A model generated the notes under the pieces. That model had not been told where the DNA came from and searched no databases. It saw only the letters and a program-made list of their open reading frames with translations. A program made the translations under genes and the position numbers. 64,000 nucleotides of DNA from an uncultured Cytophagaceae bacterium (lineage in GTDB: Bacteria; Bacteroidota; Bacteroidia; Cytophagales; Spirosomataceae), in NCBI GenBank assembly GCA_903907745.1, contig CAIVPF010000073.1, positions 16,744 through 80,743 on the forward strand, given 5' to 3'. Positions 49,059-59,034 of this stretch are shown here, piece after piece. Each line of letters starts with the position of its first letter. Position 1 is the stretch's first letter.

Positions 49059-50537
49059 ATGGAAGATCATAAAGCCCCTTTTCGTATACAGCACCCAGAT
49101 TTAGAATCTTTACATCGGGGTTTAGATCGACGTAATTTTTTACAAAAGACAGCCATGGGTTTTGGGGCTTTGGCCTTGCAAGGTTTGTTTTTAGGGAATG
49201 AGGCAAAGGGTGCGAGTATTCAGGACCAGATCATGGAGGCATTGCCGCGGATTGCACCTAAGGCAAAACGTGTGGTGTATTTATTTATGAGCGGCGGTCC
49301 ATCGCAATTTGAGACTTTTGATTATAAACCGGAATTAAGTCGTTGGATGGGGAAGGACTTGCCAGATTCGATTCGGCAGGGTCAGCGCCTCACGGGCATG
49401 AGTGCGAATCAGGCCATTTTGCCTGTGGTTCCATCTGCTTTTGGCTTTAAACAATATGGCAAAAATCGGACTTGGGTTTCTGATCTTTTACCTTATACGG
49501 CTCAAATGGCCGATGATTTGTGTATCATTAAATCCATGTACACCGAACAAATCAATCATGATCCAGCGATTACTTTTTTTCAAACGGGACATCAATTACC
49601 CGGAAGGCCTTCCATCGGCTCTTGGTTGAGTTATGGGCTAGGTAGCGAAAATAAAAACTTGCCCGCATTTATCGTCATGGTTTCGAAAAATGCCTCTAAG
49701 GATCAGCCTTTATATGCGCGCTTATGGGGCAATGGATTTTTGCCTTCGGAGCATCAGGGAGTTCAGTTTAGGTCGGGAAAAGATCCGGTATTGTTTTTGA
49801 ATAATCCGGAAGGTTATGAAGGGGCGGATCGAAAGGAGATGTTGGATTACTTGAAACAATTAAATACGTTTCAAAATGAAACTTGGGCGGATCCTGAAAT
49901 TGATGCTCGGATTTCTCAATATGAAATGGCATTTAGGATGCAAACTTCCGTTCCGGAAGTCATGGATGTGTCCGATGAACCTGATGAAGTTTTTGAATTA
50001 TATGGAAAAGATAGTCGGGATAAGGGAAGTTTTGCGGCCAATTGTCTCCTAGCTCGAAAACTACTCGAGAAGGATGTACGATTTGTACAATTATACCACC
50101 AAGGCTGGGATCATCATGACAGTCTTCCTAAAAATATTATCAATCCCTGTAAACAAACCGACCAAGCATCGGCGGCCCTTTTGATGGACCTAAAACGAAG
50201 GGGTATGCTAGATGATACGCTGGTGATTTGGAGTGGTGAATTTGGCCGGACCGTGTATTCGCAAGGAAAATTATCCCCAACGGGCTACGGCCGCGACCAT
50301 CATCCAAAATGTTTCAGCATGTGGATGGCCGGTGCCGGAGTTAAACCAGGTACCTATGGGGAAACAGATGATTTTAGCTATAACATCGTCAAAGACCCTG
50401 TGCATGTCCATGATTTTCAGGCTACTTTGCTTCATTTACTGGGCATCAACCACGAGGAACTGATTTATAAATACCAAGGTCGGCGATTCCGTTTAACGGA
50501 TGTCCACGGCAAATTGGTGTCAGGTATTCTTTCATAA
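49059..50537 (+). CDS. DUF1501 domain-containing protein
   Basis: RRNFLQKTAMGFGALALQGL (Tat-like), VYLFMSGGPSQFETFDYKPELSR, DDLCIIKSMYTEQINHDPAITFFQTGHQLPGRPSIGSWLSYGLGS, WSGEFGRTVYSQG. Confidence 0.92.
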   Translation: MEDHKAPFRIQHPDLESLHRGLDRRNFLQKTAMGFGALALQGLFLGNEAKGASIQDQIMEALPRIAPKAKRVVYLFMSGGPSQFETFDYKPELSRWMGKDLPDSIRQGQRLTGMSANQAILPVVPSAFGFKQYGKNRTWVSDLLPYTAQMADDLCIIKSMYTEQINHDPAITFFQTGHQLPGRPSIGSWLSYGLGSENKNLPAFIVMVSKNASKDQPLYARLWGNGFLPSEHQGVQFRSGKDPVLFLNNPEGYEGADRKEMLDYLKQLNTFQNETWADPEIDARISQYEMAFRMQTSVPEVMDVSDEPDEVFELYGKDSRDKGSFAANCLLARKLLEKDVRFVQLYHQGWDHHDSLPKNIINPCKQTDQASAALLMDLKRRGMLDDTLVIWSGEFGRTVYSQGKLSPTGYGRDHHPKCFSMWMAGAGVKPGTYGETDDFSYNIVKDPVHVHDFQATLLHLLGINHEELIYKYQGRRFRLTDVHGKLVSGILS

Positions 50538-50539
50538 GC

Positions 50540-53500
50540 TTAGGGGTTTAGATAAAGCACTTTTTCCGAACTAAAGGTTGGACTGATTAATCGGAGAATA
50601 AATTCACCCTGCTTAATTCCTTGCACGTTGATTTCAATACGATCCTTGGAATCCGCAATCTCCCAGGTTTGCATGCTAATACCTCTGAAATCGATGAGGG
50701 ATAAGGTTCCCCCATGGATGTCTTCTCGTATTTCTATCATGATTTTTTCACCGGTGCTCGGGTTTGGATACACGGAAAAGCCTTTATGCATCTCTTGGAT
50801 GAAAATCGGAATTTGAGCGCTTGGAGACCAACAGGTAATCGTGGGATTATTCGCCATTTCATATTTCTTTTTTGCACGAACATGGTATATTCCAGATTCA
50901 AAGGTTTTTATTTTTGCACTGCTATCAGGTAAAAATTGGTCTTTCCAAGTCCATTCATAACCCGAAATGGCATCTGAGTTTTGTGCTTGTAGGAAAAATG
51001 AACCGATGGGATACAGCATGGGTTTGGACGGATTTGGGCGATCAACGATTTGCATGGTTTCACTCTTAGGTGACCAGCATCCCCATTCATTGCGCGTTTG
51101 AAGATAAAATTCCCCCGAGTTACGAACTTGGATGGAATCTTCCTTGGCACCCGTGTTCCATACATATTCAAAGGCCTTATTTGCAAACAGTGTGAGCGCC
51201 TTCCCATGACACATCTGTTGATTTTCTACAGGTAAAATACTCGGTTTTTCGGGTAGGGAATGAACGGAAATTTCTTGGTTTTTTGACCAATCTGACCAAC
51301 AATAACCATCCATACTTTGTCGGGCCCTAAAGCTTTGAATGCCCGCGCTATTTGCTTTTCGAAGAATCGTGCTAGATTTTTCAGCCACATTCCATTCGAA
51401 AAATGCTTCTGGATTTATGAGGCTAAGCGATATACTATCTTGTACGCAAATAGATTGTCGTGCTACTCTCAAGGAAGGGATTTCCGCCATCGGATGAACG
51501 GGAACTGAAATCATCTCGCCCCGATGAATACAAGCTAATTTATCCACAACGGCTTGGTATTGCCCTGATTCAGACACCTGTTCTAAAAAAACCGCTGATT
51601 CGGAGATGATGTGACCATCCTTTTCCCAGCCAACAAATCGCGTATCAACGGGCAGGTGTGCCTTAAGTTCTAGCCGATCTCCTGCGCATAGAAAGGCATC
51701 AAAATTTTTGCTCCATGTGATTTGTGGTCTTTGTAAGCCTTCTAATGTAAGGTTGATGGGTTCTGCATTTCCGCCATCACATCGTATCGTGATGTATTTT
51801 TCATAGGATACTTGAAAGGAGATTTTATCCCCAGCGCCAATAAGTACTTCGGGCCCATATTGGTTATAATAACGGGTATTTGCAGGACATCCACGTACTT
51901 CGATGTCATAGCTTTCTGTATCACAATGTTGGATTTTTGTGAAACTCATCGTTGTTCGTTCCGGGATTACAGGCTCTGGAATTTTTGTAGGAATAGGTTC
52001 TGAAGCGCTGGGACTGCTAGGTTGCTGACTGATATTCGTCGGTTCTGATCCAAGGGGAACCGTAGGGTCAGCCACTTTGCTTGAATCTGAAGATCCACCA
52101 GCACTCGGATTCGTATGTAATGGGTCTGAGCCAGCAAGGCCACCCGCATTAGCTGGATCGGAAGATCCACCTAGCGGATTTTTACCTAAGGGATCGCTTA
52201 CACCGCTGCTGGGAATACCTCCCACAGAAACGGGTTCTTTATTTACTGGATTAGATCCCCCTGAAACGGGTCCCGGTTTTGCGGGGTCACCTGCAATTGG
52301 AGAAACCGGTGGGTCAACCGGTTCTGAAGGAAGAGGTGCCTTTTTTGCCTCGATGGAAATGTAAATCGAGTCTTGTGCGACACAATTCCCTTGATCACGG
52401 AGAGAAATTTTCACAAAACCTGGTGTAGTAAAGGGACCAATTTTTGGATTTGCGTCTGTCGGAGAAATTACCGGAGCATTATTACTCGTCGACCATTGAA
52501 AGTGATAAGGTGGCGTACCACCACGAGCCGTCACAAAAGGCTTGGTGTCGTAAAAAGAAGCTACAGATAGCGTAGTCGATTGACCCGCGGAGGCAGATAA
52601 AATCGGCGGAACCACCACCTCAATAGCCGCCCTAGGGCTCTCACATTCGTTAATTTTTTGAGAAACCCAGCGCGTAATTTTCTGAGCTTCAGTTCCTGAA
52701 TTGCCCGTTGAAACCACCGTAAGACTAGTCGCCGTACTCAAAGAACTCGTTGCATTTTCATTTAAATACCAGATATTATTCGTTCCTCCCGATGCCTTAA
52801 AAATAAGACTATTTCCCGGACATATGCTTGAAGGCGTTCCCGCATTCATTGGGGCCGAAGGTATGTCATAGGCCTGGGCACTTGTTCCTAAGGAAGGCAA
52901 GCTCTCGCAACCAGATTTGATGCAAGTTGCCTTATACAATTCAGGGGTTTTCGTCGAATGTATGACAGATATTCTTGCCCCTATGCCTATTTTTTGTTGA
53001 TTCGCATCATACCATTGTGTGGTATAGGGTGAGCAACCGGTGGAGTTGATTCCTATCGGTGCGCCCAGACAGCCTTTATATAATGCAGCTGAATGTACAG
53101 GTATGGGGCTGCTTTTAATTTGGAGACTGACCTCCGAGGAGGTTCGCGGACAGGTGGTGGTTTGATTCTCGTTGAGCAACGAACCCTCATTATCATTATT
53201 CGGTGTGATGGAAAAAAGCACCCGAACTTTGAATTTTTGGCCGGATAAGCCTAATAGTGCATTTGAAATACGGATATTTTTGGTTTTGGAACCGCTAAAA
53301 TTTGCGTCATCTACTAGGTCCGAATACGTCAGACCATCCGTGGATCGGCTCCATTGGTACGTATTCGCTGAAGCGATACTGGCATCGGGAATTTGAGTTT
53401 CAAGCGACCCAGCGCCCCGTTCGCAAATGCCTGGATTCAGGATCGAGCTGATTTTATGTAAGGTAATTTCTGCTGGATTTGAATATACAGTACATGCATT

Positions 53501-53779
53501 CAGGGTGACTTTGGCCCGATAGAGCGTTCCCGAGGGATTATTGACATCCCCACTCGGAAAAATTTGATAACTCCCACTCGTGGCCCCGGTGATATTCGTG
53601 AAATTCGCATCCGTGGGCCTTTTTCGTTCCCATTGGAATTTCGCCCCTGAACTCGCCAGACACAGCATCCGAATGCTATTTCCATCACAGTCGCTTTGGT
53701 TTTCCGGTTGTTTGCTAATCTCCGGACACTGCCCCATGGCAGTCATACAAAAAAGTACAAATAGGTAGGTATATTTCAT
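50540..53779 (-). CDS. Large secreted protein with Ig-like segments and T9SS type A sorting domain
   Basis: Signal peptide MKYTYLFVLFCMTAMG; C-terminus GFSVYPNPSTGEKIMIEIREDIHGGTLSLIDFRGISMQTWEI...GEFILRLISPTFSSEKVLYLNP; low-complexity Pro/Ser/Gly linker in the middle. Confidence 0.88.
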   Translation of the reverse strand: MKYTYLFVLFCMTAMGQCPEISKQPENQSDCDGNSIRMLCLASSGAKFQWERKRPTDANFTNITGATSGSYQIFPSGDVNNPSGTLYRAKVTLNACTVYSNPAEITLHKISSILNPGICERGAGSLETQIPDASIASANTYQWSRSTDGLTYSDLVDDANFSGSKTKNIRISNALLGLSGQKFKVRVLFSITPNNDNEGSLLNENQTTTCPRTSSEVSLQIKSSPIPVHSAALYKGCLGAPIGINSTGCSPYTTQWYDANQQKIGIGARISVIHSTKTPELYKATCIKSGCESLPSLGTSAQAYDIPSAPMNAGTPSSICPGNSLIFKASGGTNNIWYLNENATSSLSTATSLTVVSTGNSGTEAQKITRWVSQKINECESPRAAIEVVVPPILSASAGQSTTLSVASFYDTKPFVTARGGTPPYHFQWSTSNNAPVISPTDANPKIGPFTTPGFVKISLRDQGNCVAQDSIYISIEAKKAPLPSEPVDPPVSPIAGDPAKPGPVSGGSNPVNKEPVSVGGIPSSGVSDPLGKNPLGGSSDPANAGGLAGSDPLHTNPSAGGSSDSSKVADPTVPLGSEPTNISQQPSSPSASEPIPTKIPEPVIPERTTMSFTKIQHCDTESYDIEVRGCPANTRYYNQYGPEVLIGAGDKISFQVSYEKYITIRCDGGNAEPINLTLEGLQRPQITWSKNFDAFLCAGDRLELKAHLPVDTRFVGWEKDGHIISESAVFLEQVSESGQYQAVVDKLACIHRGEMISVPVHPMAEIPSLRVARQSICVQDSISLSLINPEAFFEWNVAEKSSTILRKANSAGIQSFRARQSMDGYCWSDWSKNQEISVHSLPEKPSILPVENQQMCHGKALTLFANKAFEYVWNTGAKEDSIQVRNSGEFYLQTRNEWGCWSPKSETMQIVDRPNPSKPMLYPIGSFFLQAQNSDAISGYEWTWKDQFLPDSSAKIKTFESGIYHVRAKKKYEMANNPTITCWSPSAQIPIFIQEMHKGFSVYPNPSTGEKIMIEIREDIHGGTLSLIDFRGISMQTWEIADSKDRIEINVQGIKQGEFILRLISPTFSSEKVLYLNP

Positions 53780-53876
53780 AGGATCTTCTTTTTGAAGACC
53801 CGAAATAAAGGATTAAAGCAATCGAAAAATACGGCTAATGCGCCGCTGAGGAGGAATGATCAAGTACCTGATAAAT

Positions 53877-53914
53877 AAAAATGCAAACCCCTGAAAAACA
53901 AAGGTTTGCATTTT
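53877..53914 (-). terminator. Intrinsic terminator downstream of the TIM-barrel gene
   Basis: AAAATGCAAACC ... GGTTTGCATTTT, 12-bp perfect stem; minus-strand read ends in a U-rich tract (TTTTATTTAT). Confidence 0.8.
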
Positions 53915-53930
53915 ATCAATTCCTTGATAA

Positions 53931-54815
53931 TTAAATATCGCAGATCTTCACCGCTTGGGCAAGCGATGCCATTTTATCTTCTTTGGCCGGAATAAACTCC
54001 TGACCGATGTACCCTTTATAGCCTGTGTCATAAATCGCTTTCACGATGCCCGCATAATTTAACTCTTGCGTTTCATCGATTTCATGACGGCCCGGAACAC
54101 CACCTGTATGGTAATGGGAGATATATTGGTAATTCTTTTTAATCGTTGCAATCACGTCCCCTTCCATGATTTGCATGTGGTAGATGTCATATAGCAATTT
54201 AAACTTATCCGAACCCACCAATTCACAAAGAACCGCGCCCCATTCCGTATGGTCACATTGGTAATCTTTGTGATTTACTTTGGAATTCAATAACTCCATC
54301 GAAATCGTCACATCATGTTTTTCAGCCGTTTTCATGATACGTTGCAAACCCTTTTTGCAATTAAGCAAACCCTGCTCATCGCTCAATCCATCCCGATTTC
54401 CGGAAAATGTAATCAAGTTTTTCACACCCGCTTTGGCTGCCCGAGGAATTAAATCCTCATAAAACTCAACCAATTTATCATGGTTTTGTACCTTATTAAA
54501 GAAATTAGGCAAGCCCATTTTTTCGGGATATTTACCCCAACCAATCGCCGCCGTCATGTCATATTTTTTCAAAATATCCCATTCGTCCGGCCCCGTTAAT
54601 TCAATCGAACTTAAACCAATTTTTTTGGCATTTACTACCAATTCCTCAAATGGGATTTTGTCATAGCACCAGCGACAGGCGGAATGGTTCACCTTGCCTT
54701 TTAAATCAGCGCCAACTTGCTTATCAGCCTCCAGAAAACGATGTTCCATATTCGTTCCTAATAGGCCCACACCCGCAAATCCGGCCGAGTTTTTTAATAT
54801 GTCTCTTCTTGTCAT
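53931..54815 (-). CDS. TIM-barrel sugar phosphate isomerase/hydroxypyruvate isomerase-like, exported
   Basis: TRRDILKNSAGFAGVGLLG export-like N-terminus; GLSSIELTGPDEWDILKKY, ITFSGNRDGLSDEQGLLNCKKGL, MELLNSK, YDIYHMQIMEGDVIATIKKNYQYISHYHTGGVPGRHEID, GYIGQEFIP. Confidence 0.88.
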   Translation of the reverse strand: MTRRDILKNSAGFAGVGLLGTNMEHRFLEADKQVGADLKGKVNHSACRWCYDKIPFEELVVNAKKIGLSSIELTGPDEWDILKKYDMTAAIGWGKYPEKMGLPNFFNKVQNHDKLVEFYEDLIPRAAKAGVKNLITFSGNRDGLSDEQGLLNCKKGLQRIMKTAEKHDVTISMELLNSKVNHKDYQCDHTEWGAVLCELVGSDKFKLLYDIYHMQIMEGDVIATIKKNYQYISHYHTGGVPGRHEIDETQELNYAGIVKAIYDTGYKGYIGQEFIPAKEDKMASLAQAVKICDI

Positions 54816-54847
54816 GTGTTAATAGGTTTATTTTTGGTTCAAGTTAT

Positions 54848-55207
54848 TTAATTTTTCCATACGCCCAACAATTCAAAGCTGCGCGCCGCCATTTTTATAT
54901 TATATTTTCGTGCAATTTTTTTATAACGAAACAAATCAATGATCGTCCCAATCAACAAAAATCCCCCCGTAAAAAAATACGCTATCCCCAAACCTACCCG
55001 CTCCGTTATAAAACGATGCAATCCGGCAAAGCATAAAAAACCCGCCAAAATACACACCAAAATCAAGATCGGATCCCTTCGCTTTCCCGCATATATTTGA
55101 ATGAAATTTGATTGTTGTTCGGGCTCCATGTCCAACAAAAGCTTTTTGATATACAAACTCTCCTCAAAGTCCAAACCCGCCAAAAAAATAATCGCCTGAT
55201 CTCCCAT
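54848..55207 (-). CDS. TM2-domain-like small membrane protein
   Basis: KRRDPILILVCILAGFLCFAGLHRFITERVGLGIAYFFTGGFLLIGTIIDLFRYKKIARKYN, TM2-like hairpin. MGDQAIIFL start at 55207 preferred (1 nt after nuoM stop). Confidence 0.7.
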   Translation of the reverse strand: MGDQAIIFLAGLDFEESLYIKKLLLDMEPEQQSNFIQIYAGKRRDPILILVCILAGFLCFAGLHRFITERVGLGIAYFFTGGFLLIGTIIDLFRYKKIARKYNIKMAARSFELLGVWKN

Positions 55208-55208
55208 C

Positions 55209-56867
55209 CTATGAAATATGATTAATCCACTGTAAAACAAATGCCTCCGAAATCCGAAATAGAGACCCTGGGAAAATCCCCAATAAAATACCGCATATCC
55301 CCAATGAATACATACTGATACTTTCCAATGTAGTCAAATCAGCCAAATTCCACGAACTATCCCGCAAATAAAGCGGTCCTAAATACACTTTTTGGAAGGT
55401 CCACAACAAATACCCCGCACCCAATAAAATCCCCAGACCCCCAAATATCGCTACGCCTGGCTGAACATAGACACTCGTAAAACTCCCCATCAAACTAAAA
55501 AATTCGCCAATAAACCCCGAAAAACCAGGCAAGCCCAAGGATGCAAAAATCGCAATTCCCGAAATCAAGGTAAAGCGGGGCATCAATTGCGCCAGCCCCG
55601 AATAACTATCCATATCGCGATCCCCCGTCCGCGTGTAAATCGCACCAACCATTAAAAATAAAAGCGCCGATAATATACCATGAGAGACCAATTGGAAGAT
55701 CGCTCCCTGCCATCCCTCCACATTAAAGGCCGCTATCCCCAACAACACAAAGCCCATATGTGACACCGACGAATACGCCACTAATTTCTTCAAATCCTTC
55801 ATCGCCAGCGCATTATAAGCTCCATAAATGATGGAAAGCGCCCCCAAAATGGCCAAGATATTCGCATGTTGCAAAGCCTCCTGAAAGAAAAACGGAATCG
55901 TCATCCGCAACCAGCCATAGGCGCCAATCTTCAATAAAACACCCGCCAAAATTACCGAAATCGGGGTAGGGGCCTCCACGTGTGCGTCAGGCAACCAAGT
56001 GTGCAAAGGAACCAAAGGTAATTTAATCGCGAATCCAATAAACATAAACCAAAATCCCCATTCCCTTCCGCTCATGCCGGCGAGTAGCCAACCGGAATTT
56101 GGCGTAAAAATCGTCCCCGGAAGACAATTGTTTACATCACTCAAAGCCGAAATATCAAAACTATGAACCAATAAATTTCTTGGAATTTCACCCGCCGAAA
56201 CGGCTTTTTGAACCGATAACAATGCATCCAAATCGAAATTTTGACCCGCCCGCACCCAACCATTCAATAAGGCGGTTTCATAAGGATCAATATACGCCAT
56301 ACTGAGGCCTAACATGACGATAAGGATGAACAGCGATCCGACCAAGGTATAAATGAAAAACTTAAGCGAGGCGTATTGTCGGCGAGGCCCTCCCCAAATC
56401 CCAATCAGGAAATACATGGGCAGCAACATAAATTCGAAAAACACATAAAACAAAAACATGTCTTGTGCCAAAAAACAGCCCATCAAGGACGCATTCAACA
56501 ACAAAACCAAGCCATAATATGCGGCAGTTTTTTCCTTGATCTCCTTCGAATTCCATAGGGCGATAAACGAAATAATACCCGTCAACAACACCAAAGGCAA
56601 ACTCAATCCATCCATTCCCAAGGCATAGCGCGAACTAAAATGCCCCAAATTTCCCAAGGATAAGTGAATCCAATCCGCTGACTCTTGAAATTGAAAACCT
56701 TCGCCCACTTGGAATGCGCTCGCAATAAAGGCCAATAACAATACTTGTAAACCCACCGCCGTGATGGCCACCGAGCGATCATAGCTTTTGGCAAAACCAA
56801 AACCCACGATGGCCGAACCGACCAATGGAATGAAAATCAGCAACGATAAGAGCATAAAACTCGTCAT
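55209..56867 (-). CDS. nuoM: NADH-quinone oxidoreductase subunit M-like
   Basis: FYVFFEFMLLPMYFLIGIWGG, AIKLPLVPLHTWLPDAHVEAPTPISVILAGVLLKIGAYGWLR, KKLVAYSSVSHMGFVLLG. Confidence 0.93.
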   Translation of the reverse strand: MTSFMLLSLLIFIPLVGSAIVGFGFAKSYDRSVAITAVGLQVLLLAFIASAFQVGEGFQFQESADWIHLSLGNLGHFSSRYALGMDGLSLPLVLLTGIISFIALWNSKEIKEKTAAYYGLVLLLNASLMGCFLAQDMFLFYVFFEFMLLPMYFLIGIWGGPRRQYASLKFFIYTLVGSLFILIVMLGLSMAYIDPYETALLNGWVRAGQNFDLDALLSVQKAVSAGEIPRNLLVHSFDISALSDVNNCLPGTIFTPNSGWLLAGMSGREWGFWFMFIGFAIKLPLVPLHTWLPDAHVEAPTPISVILAGVLLKIGAYGWLRMTIPFFFQEALQHANILAILGALSIIYGAYNALAMKDLKKLVAYSSVSHMGFVLLGIAAFNVEGWQGAIFQLVSHGILSALLFLMVGAIYTRTGDRDMDSYSGLAQLMPRFTLISGIAIFASLGLPGFSGFIGEFFSLMGSFTSVYVQPGVAIFGGLGILLGAGYLLWTFQKVYLGPLYLRDSSWNLADLTTLESISMYSLGICGILLGIFPGSLFRISEAFVLQWINHIS

Positions 56868-58702
56868 ATCAACAGGCTAAAAAGTAAAAATAGACCAAAA
56901 GTTATAAAAACCAATACCCAATAAGAAGCTAGTTTTCCAGATTGCCAGCGACTGATTCCTCGACCCAGCGCCTCGCTCAACCAACTCGTCAAGCCCACCA
57001 AAATCCCATCCACCACCCAAGTATCTACCCATGCACTTAAATGAGCCATAATCACCTGTAATCGGGCAATTCCATTCACCGCTCGATCATATATGCGCGT
57101 CTCGATCCAGTAGGCGTTCCGACTTTTCATCAACACATATTGAAATGAATTGGGCCAAAAGTTCGGCCAAAACTGAACGTTTTCTTTAGGCACCCACCCG
57201 CGCGTCAACCAAGTCAATCCGATTCCCAGCACCCAGGATATTCCCGTCCAAATTAACCAAGCCGAGGGGGGCTCAAAAGTCGGGAAGTCAAAATAGGCAA
57301 AGAAAGGATTTCCCAATACAAAAGCAAAACTACCTATAGCCAACGCGCCAATGGGCAAAATGAGCCCGAGATCAAATGTACCAGCCGAATCAGGTGTTTT
57401 TTCAGCCCGGGATTTCCCTAAAAAAATCAGGTAAAATTGACGCGAAATATACCAAGCCGTCAACACCATCCCGAGCGCTAAAGCAAGCAAAAGTCCTTCA
57501 TAATAAAGTGCATAACTACTATTATCCACAGAAGTCCAGAGGTAACCCGCCATATTTTCCTTGCTGTAAAAACCACTGGTCAGTGGCAAACCCATCATCC
57601 CTGCCCCGAAAATCGCATAGGCCAATGCCGGAATGGGAAGCCCTTTTCGCAAGCCACCCATTTGGTTCACATCCTGCGAATGAACGGAATGAATCACATA
57701 GCCGGCCGTTAAAAATAGACCCGCTTTGAAAATACCGTGGGTCCATAAATGCATTAAAGAAACGTCCGAACCCATGCCCATCCACATCAGGCCTAATTGA
57801 GATATCGTCGAATAAGCCAGGGCCTTTTTAATATCCGATTGGAATAAGGCTAATACGCCTCCGGCCAACAAAGAAATCGCCCCAATTCCACCCATCACTA
57901 AATGAACTTCTTCGCTCGTCAAAGGGAAAATTCGAATCCCGACATAGACGCCTGCCGCGACCATCGTCGCCGCATGAATTAAAGCCGAAGCGGGCGTAGG
58001 ACCTTCCATGGCGTCGGGCAGCCAAGACATCAGTGGAAATTGTGCCGATTTTCCTATACCGCCCAGTAAAATGGCGAGCCCAACCAAGAAAGGCGCCGGC
58101 CCATATAAACCGGTATTCATGGCGGAAAATTGATCCGTTTGAAAGTGCATCGAAAGGCCGATGAGACCAAACAACAAACCAATGTCTCCCAAACGATTCA
58201 ATAAAAATGCTTTTTTCGCCGCACGAATGGCCTCCGGTTTTTGATGCCAAAAACAGATCAATAAATAGGAACATGCCCCCACCAATTCCCATGCGCCATA
58301 AAAAATCCAGGTTTGATCCGTTAAAACCAATAAGGTCATCGAACCGACAAATAGATGCAAATAGATATAATAGCGCCTGATTTTCGGCTCATGGGCCAAA
58401 TAGGAGGCTGAAAAAATTTGTACACAAATGGCCACGAAATGGATCAATGCCAGCAAAACTTGGGCCGAGGTATTCATCCAAAAACTCGCCAATATCGATT
58501 TTGGGCCTATTGAAAACCAGGAATAGGCGACACTGAAGTCGGAACCGTGCACTCGGGAAAGAAATGTTAAGGCGAGGAAGCCAGAAATACAGGCTAAAAA
58601 AATCGAAAAAAACTTCGAAAATCGAGTAGGAACGATACTTAGAAAGAGTCCCGCAATCCATGGAAGTAAGACTAAGCCAAGAAAGTGGACGTTTAATCCC
58701 AT
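56864..58702 (-). CDS. nuoL: NADH-quinone oxidoreductase subunit L-like
   Basis: FYGAWELVGACSYLLICFWHQKPEAIRAAKKAFLLNRLGDIGLLFGL, GKSAQFPLMSWLPDAMEGPTPASALIHAATMVAAGVYVGIR, KKALAYSTISQLGLMWMGMG. Confidence 0.94.
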   Translation of the reverse strand: MGLNVHFLGLVLLPWIAGLFLSIVPTRFSKFFSIFLACISGFLALTFLSRVHGSDFSVAYSWFSIGPKSILASFWMNTSAQVLLALIHFVAICVQIFSASYLAHEPKIRRYYIYLHLFVGSMTLLVLTDQTWIFYGAWELVGACSYLLICFWHQKPEAIRAAKKAFLLNRLGDIGLLFGLIGLSMHFQTDQFSAMNTGLYGPAPFLVGLAILLGGIGKSAQFPLMSWLPDAMEGPTPASALIHAATMVAAGVYVGIRIFPLTSEEVHLVMGGIGAISLLAGGVLALFQSDIKKALAYSTISQLGLMWMGMGSDVSLMHLWTHGIFKAGLFLTAGYVIHSVHSQDVNQMGGLRKGLPIPALAYAIFGAGMMGLPLTSGFYSKENMAGYLWTSVDNSSYALYYEGLLLALALGMVLTAWYISRQFYLIFLGKSRAEKTPDSAGTFDLGLILPIGALAIGSFAFVLGNPFFAYFDFPTFEPPSAWLIWTGISWVLGIGLTWLTRGWVPKENVQFWPNFWPNSFQYVLMKSRNAYWIETRIYDRAVNGIARLQVIMAHLSAWVDTWVVDGILVGLTSWLSEALGRGISRWQSGKLASYWVLVFITFGLFLLFSLLI

Positions 58703-58742
58703 GGGTTGATTTTTGCCTACAAATATACGAGTTATCTCCTCT

Positions 58743-58988
58743 TTATCCGCCGCTAACAGGGGGAATTAAGGCGATTTCCATGTTTTCCTCGACCAAAAAA
58801 TCGGGCTTCGGAAAATGATGATCCACTGCGATTCGCAAAGAAGGTAATTCACCCAAGGCCGGATAGCTATTTTTTAAGCTCTTCAGTAAATCCCCCGCCG
58901 AAATCAGCTGCTCCACAGGGTAGGAAATTTGGTCTGATTTTAATAAATCTTTTGAAATTCCAAATAGAAGAATTTGATAGCTTGGCAT
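58743..58988 (-). CDS. moaD: MoaD/ThiS-family sulfur carrier protein
   Basis: 81 aa, C-terminal EIALIPPVSGG (di-glycine end); divergent from moaA. Confidence 0.85.
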   Translation of the reverse strand: MPSYQILLFGISKDLLKSDQISYPVEQLISAGDLLKSLKNSYPALGELPSLRIAVDHHFPKPDFLVEENMEIALIPPVSGG

Positions 58989-59015
58989 TGGTTTAAGGGC
59001 AATTTTGTACCTTTG
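58988..59015 (+). promoter_or_regulatory. Bacteroidota-type promoter for moaA: TTG-N17-TACCTTTG
   Basis: TTG 58988-58990 and TACCTTTG 59008-59015, 17-nt spacing, matching the TTG/TAnnTTTG consensus. Confidence 0.6.
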
Positions 59016-59034
59016 TTTTCTTTTACAAATATAC

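Noticed and set aside
57828-58292. 154-aa minus-strand ORF in another frame of nuoL
   Set aside because: Out-of-frame shadow of the strongly supported NuoL reading frame.
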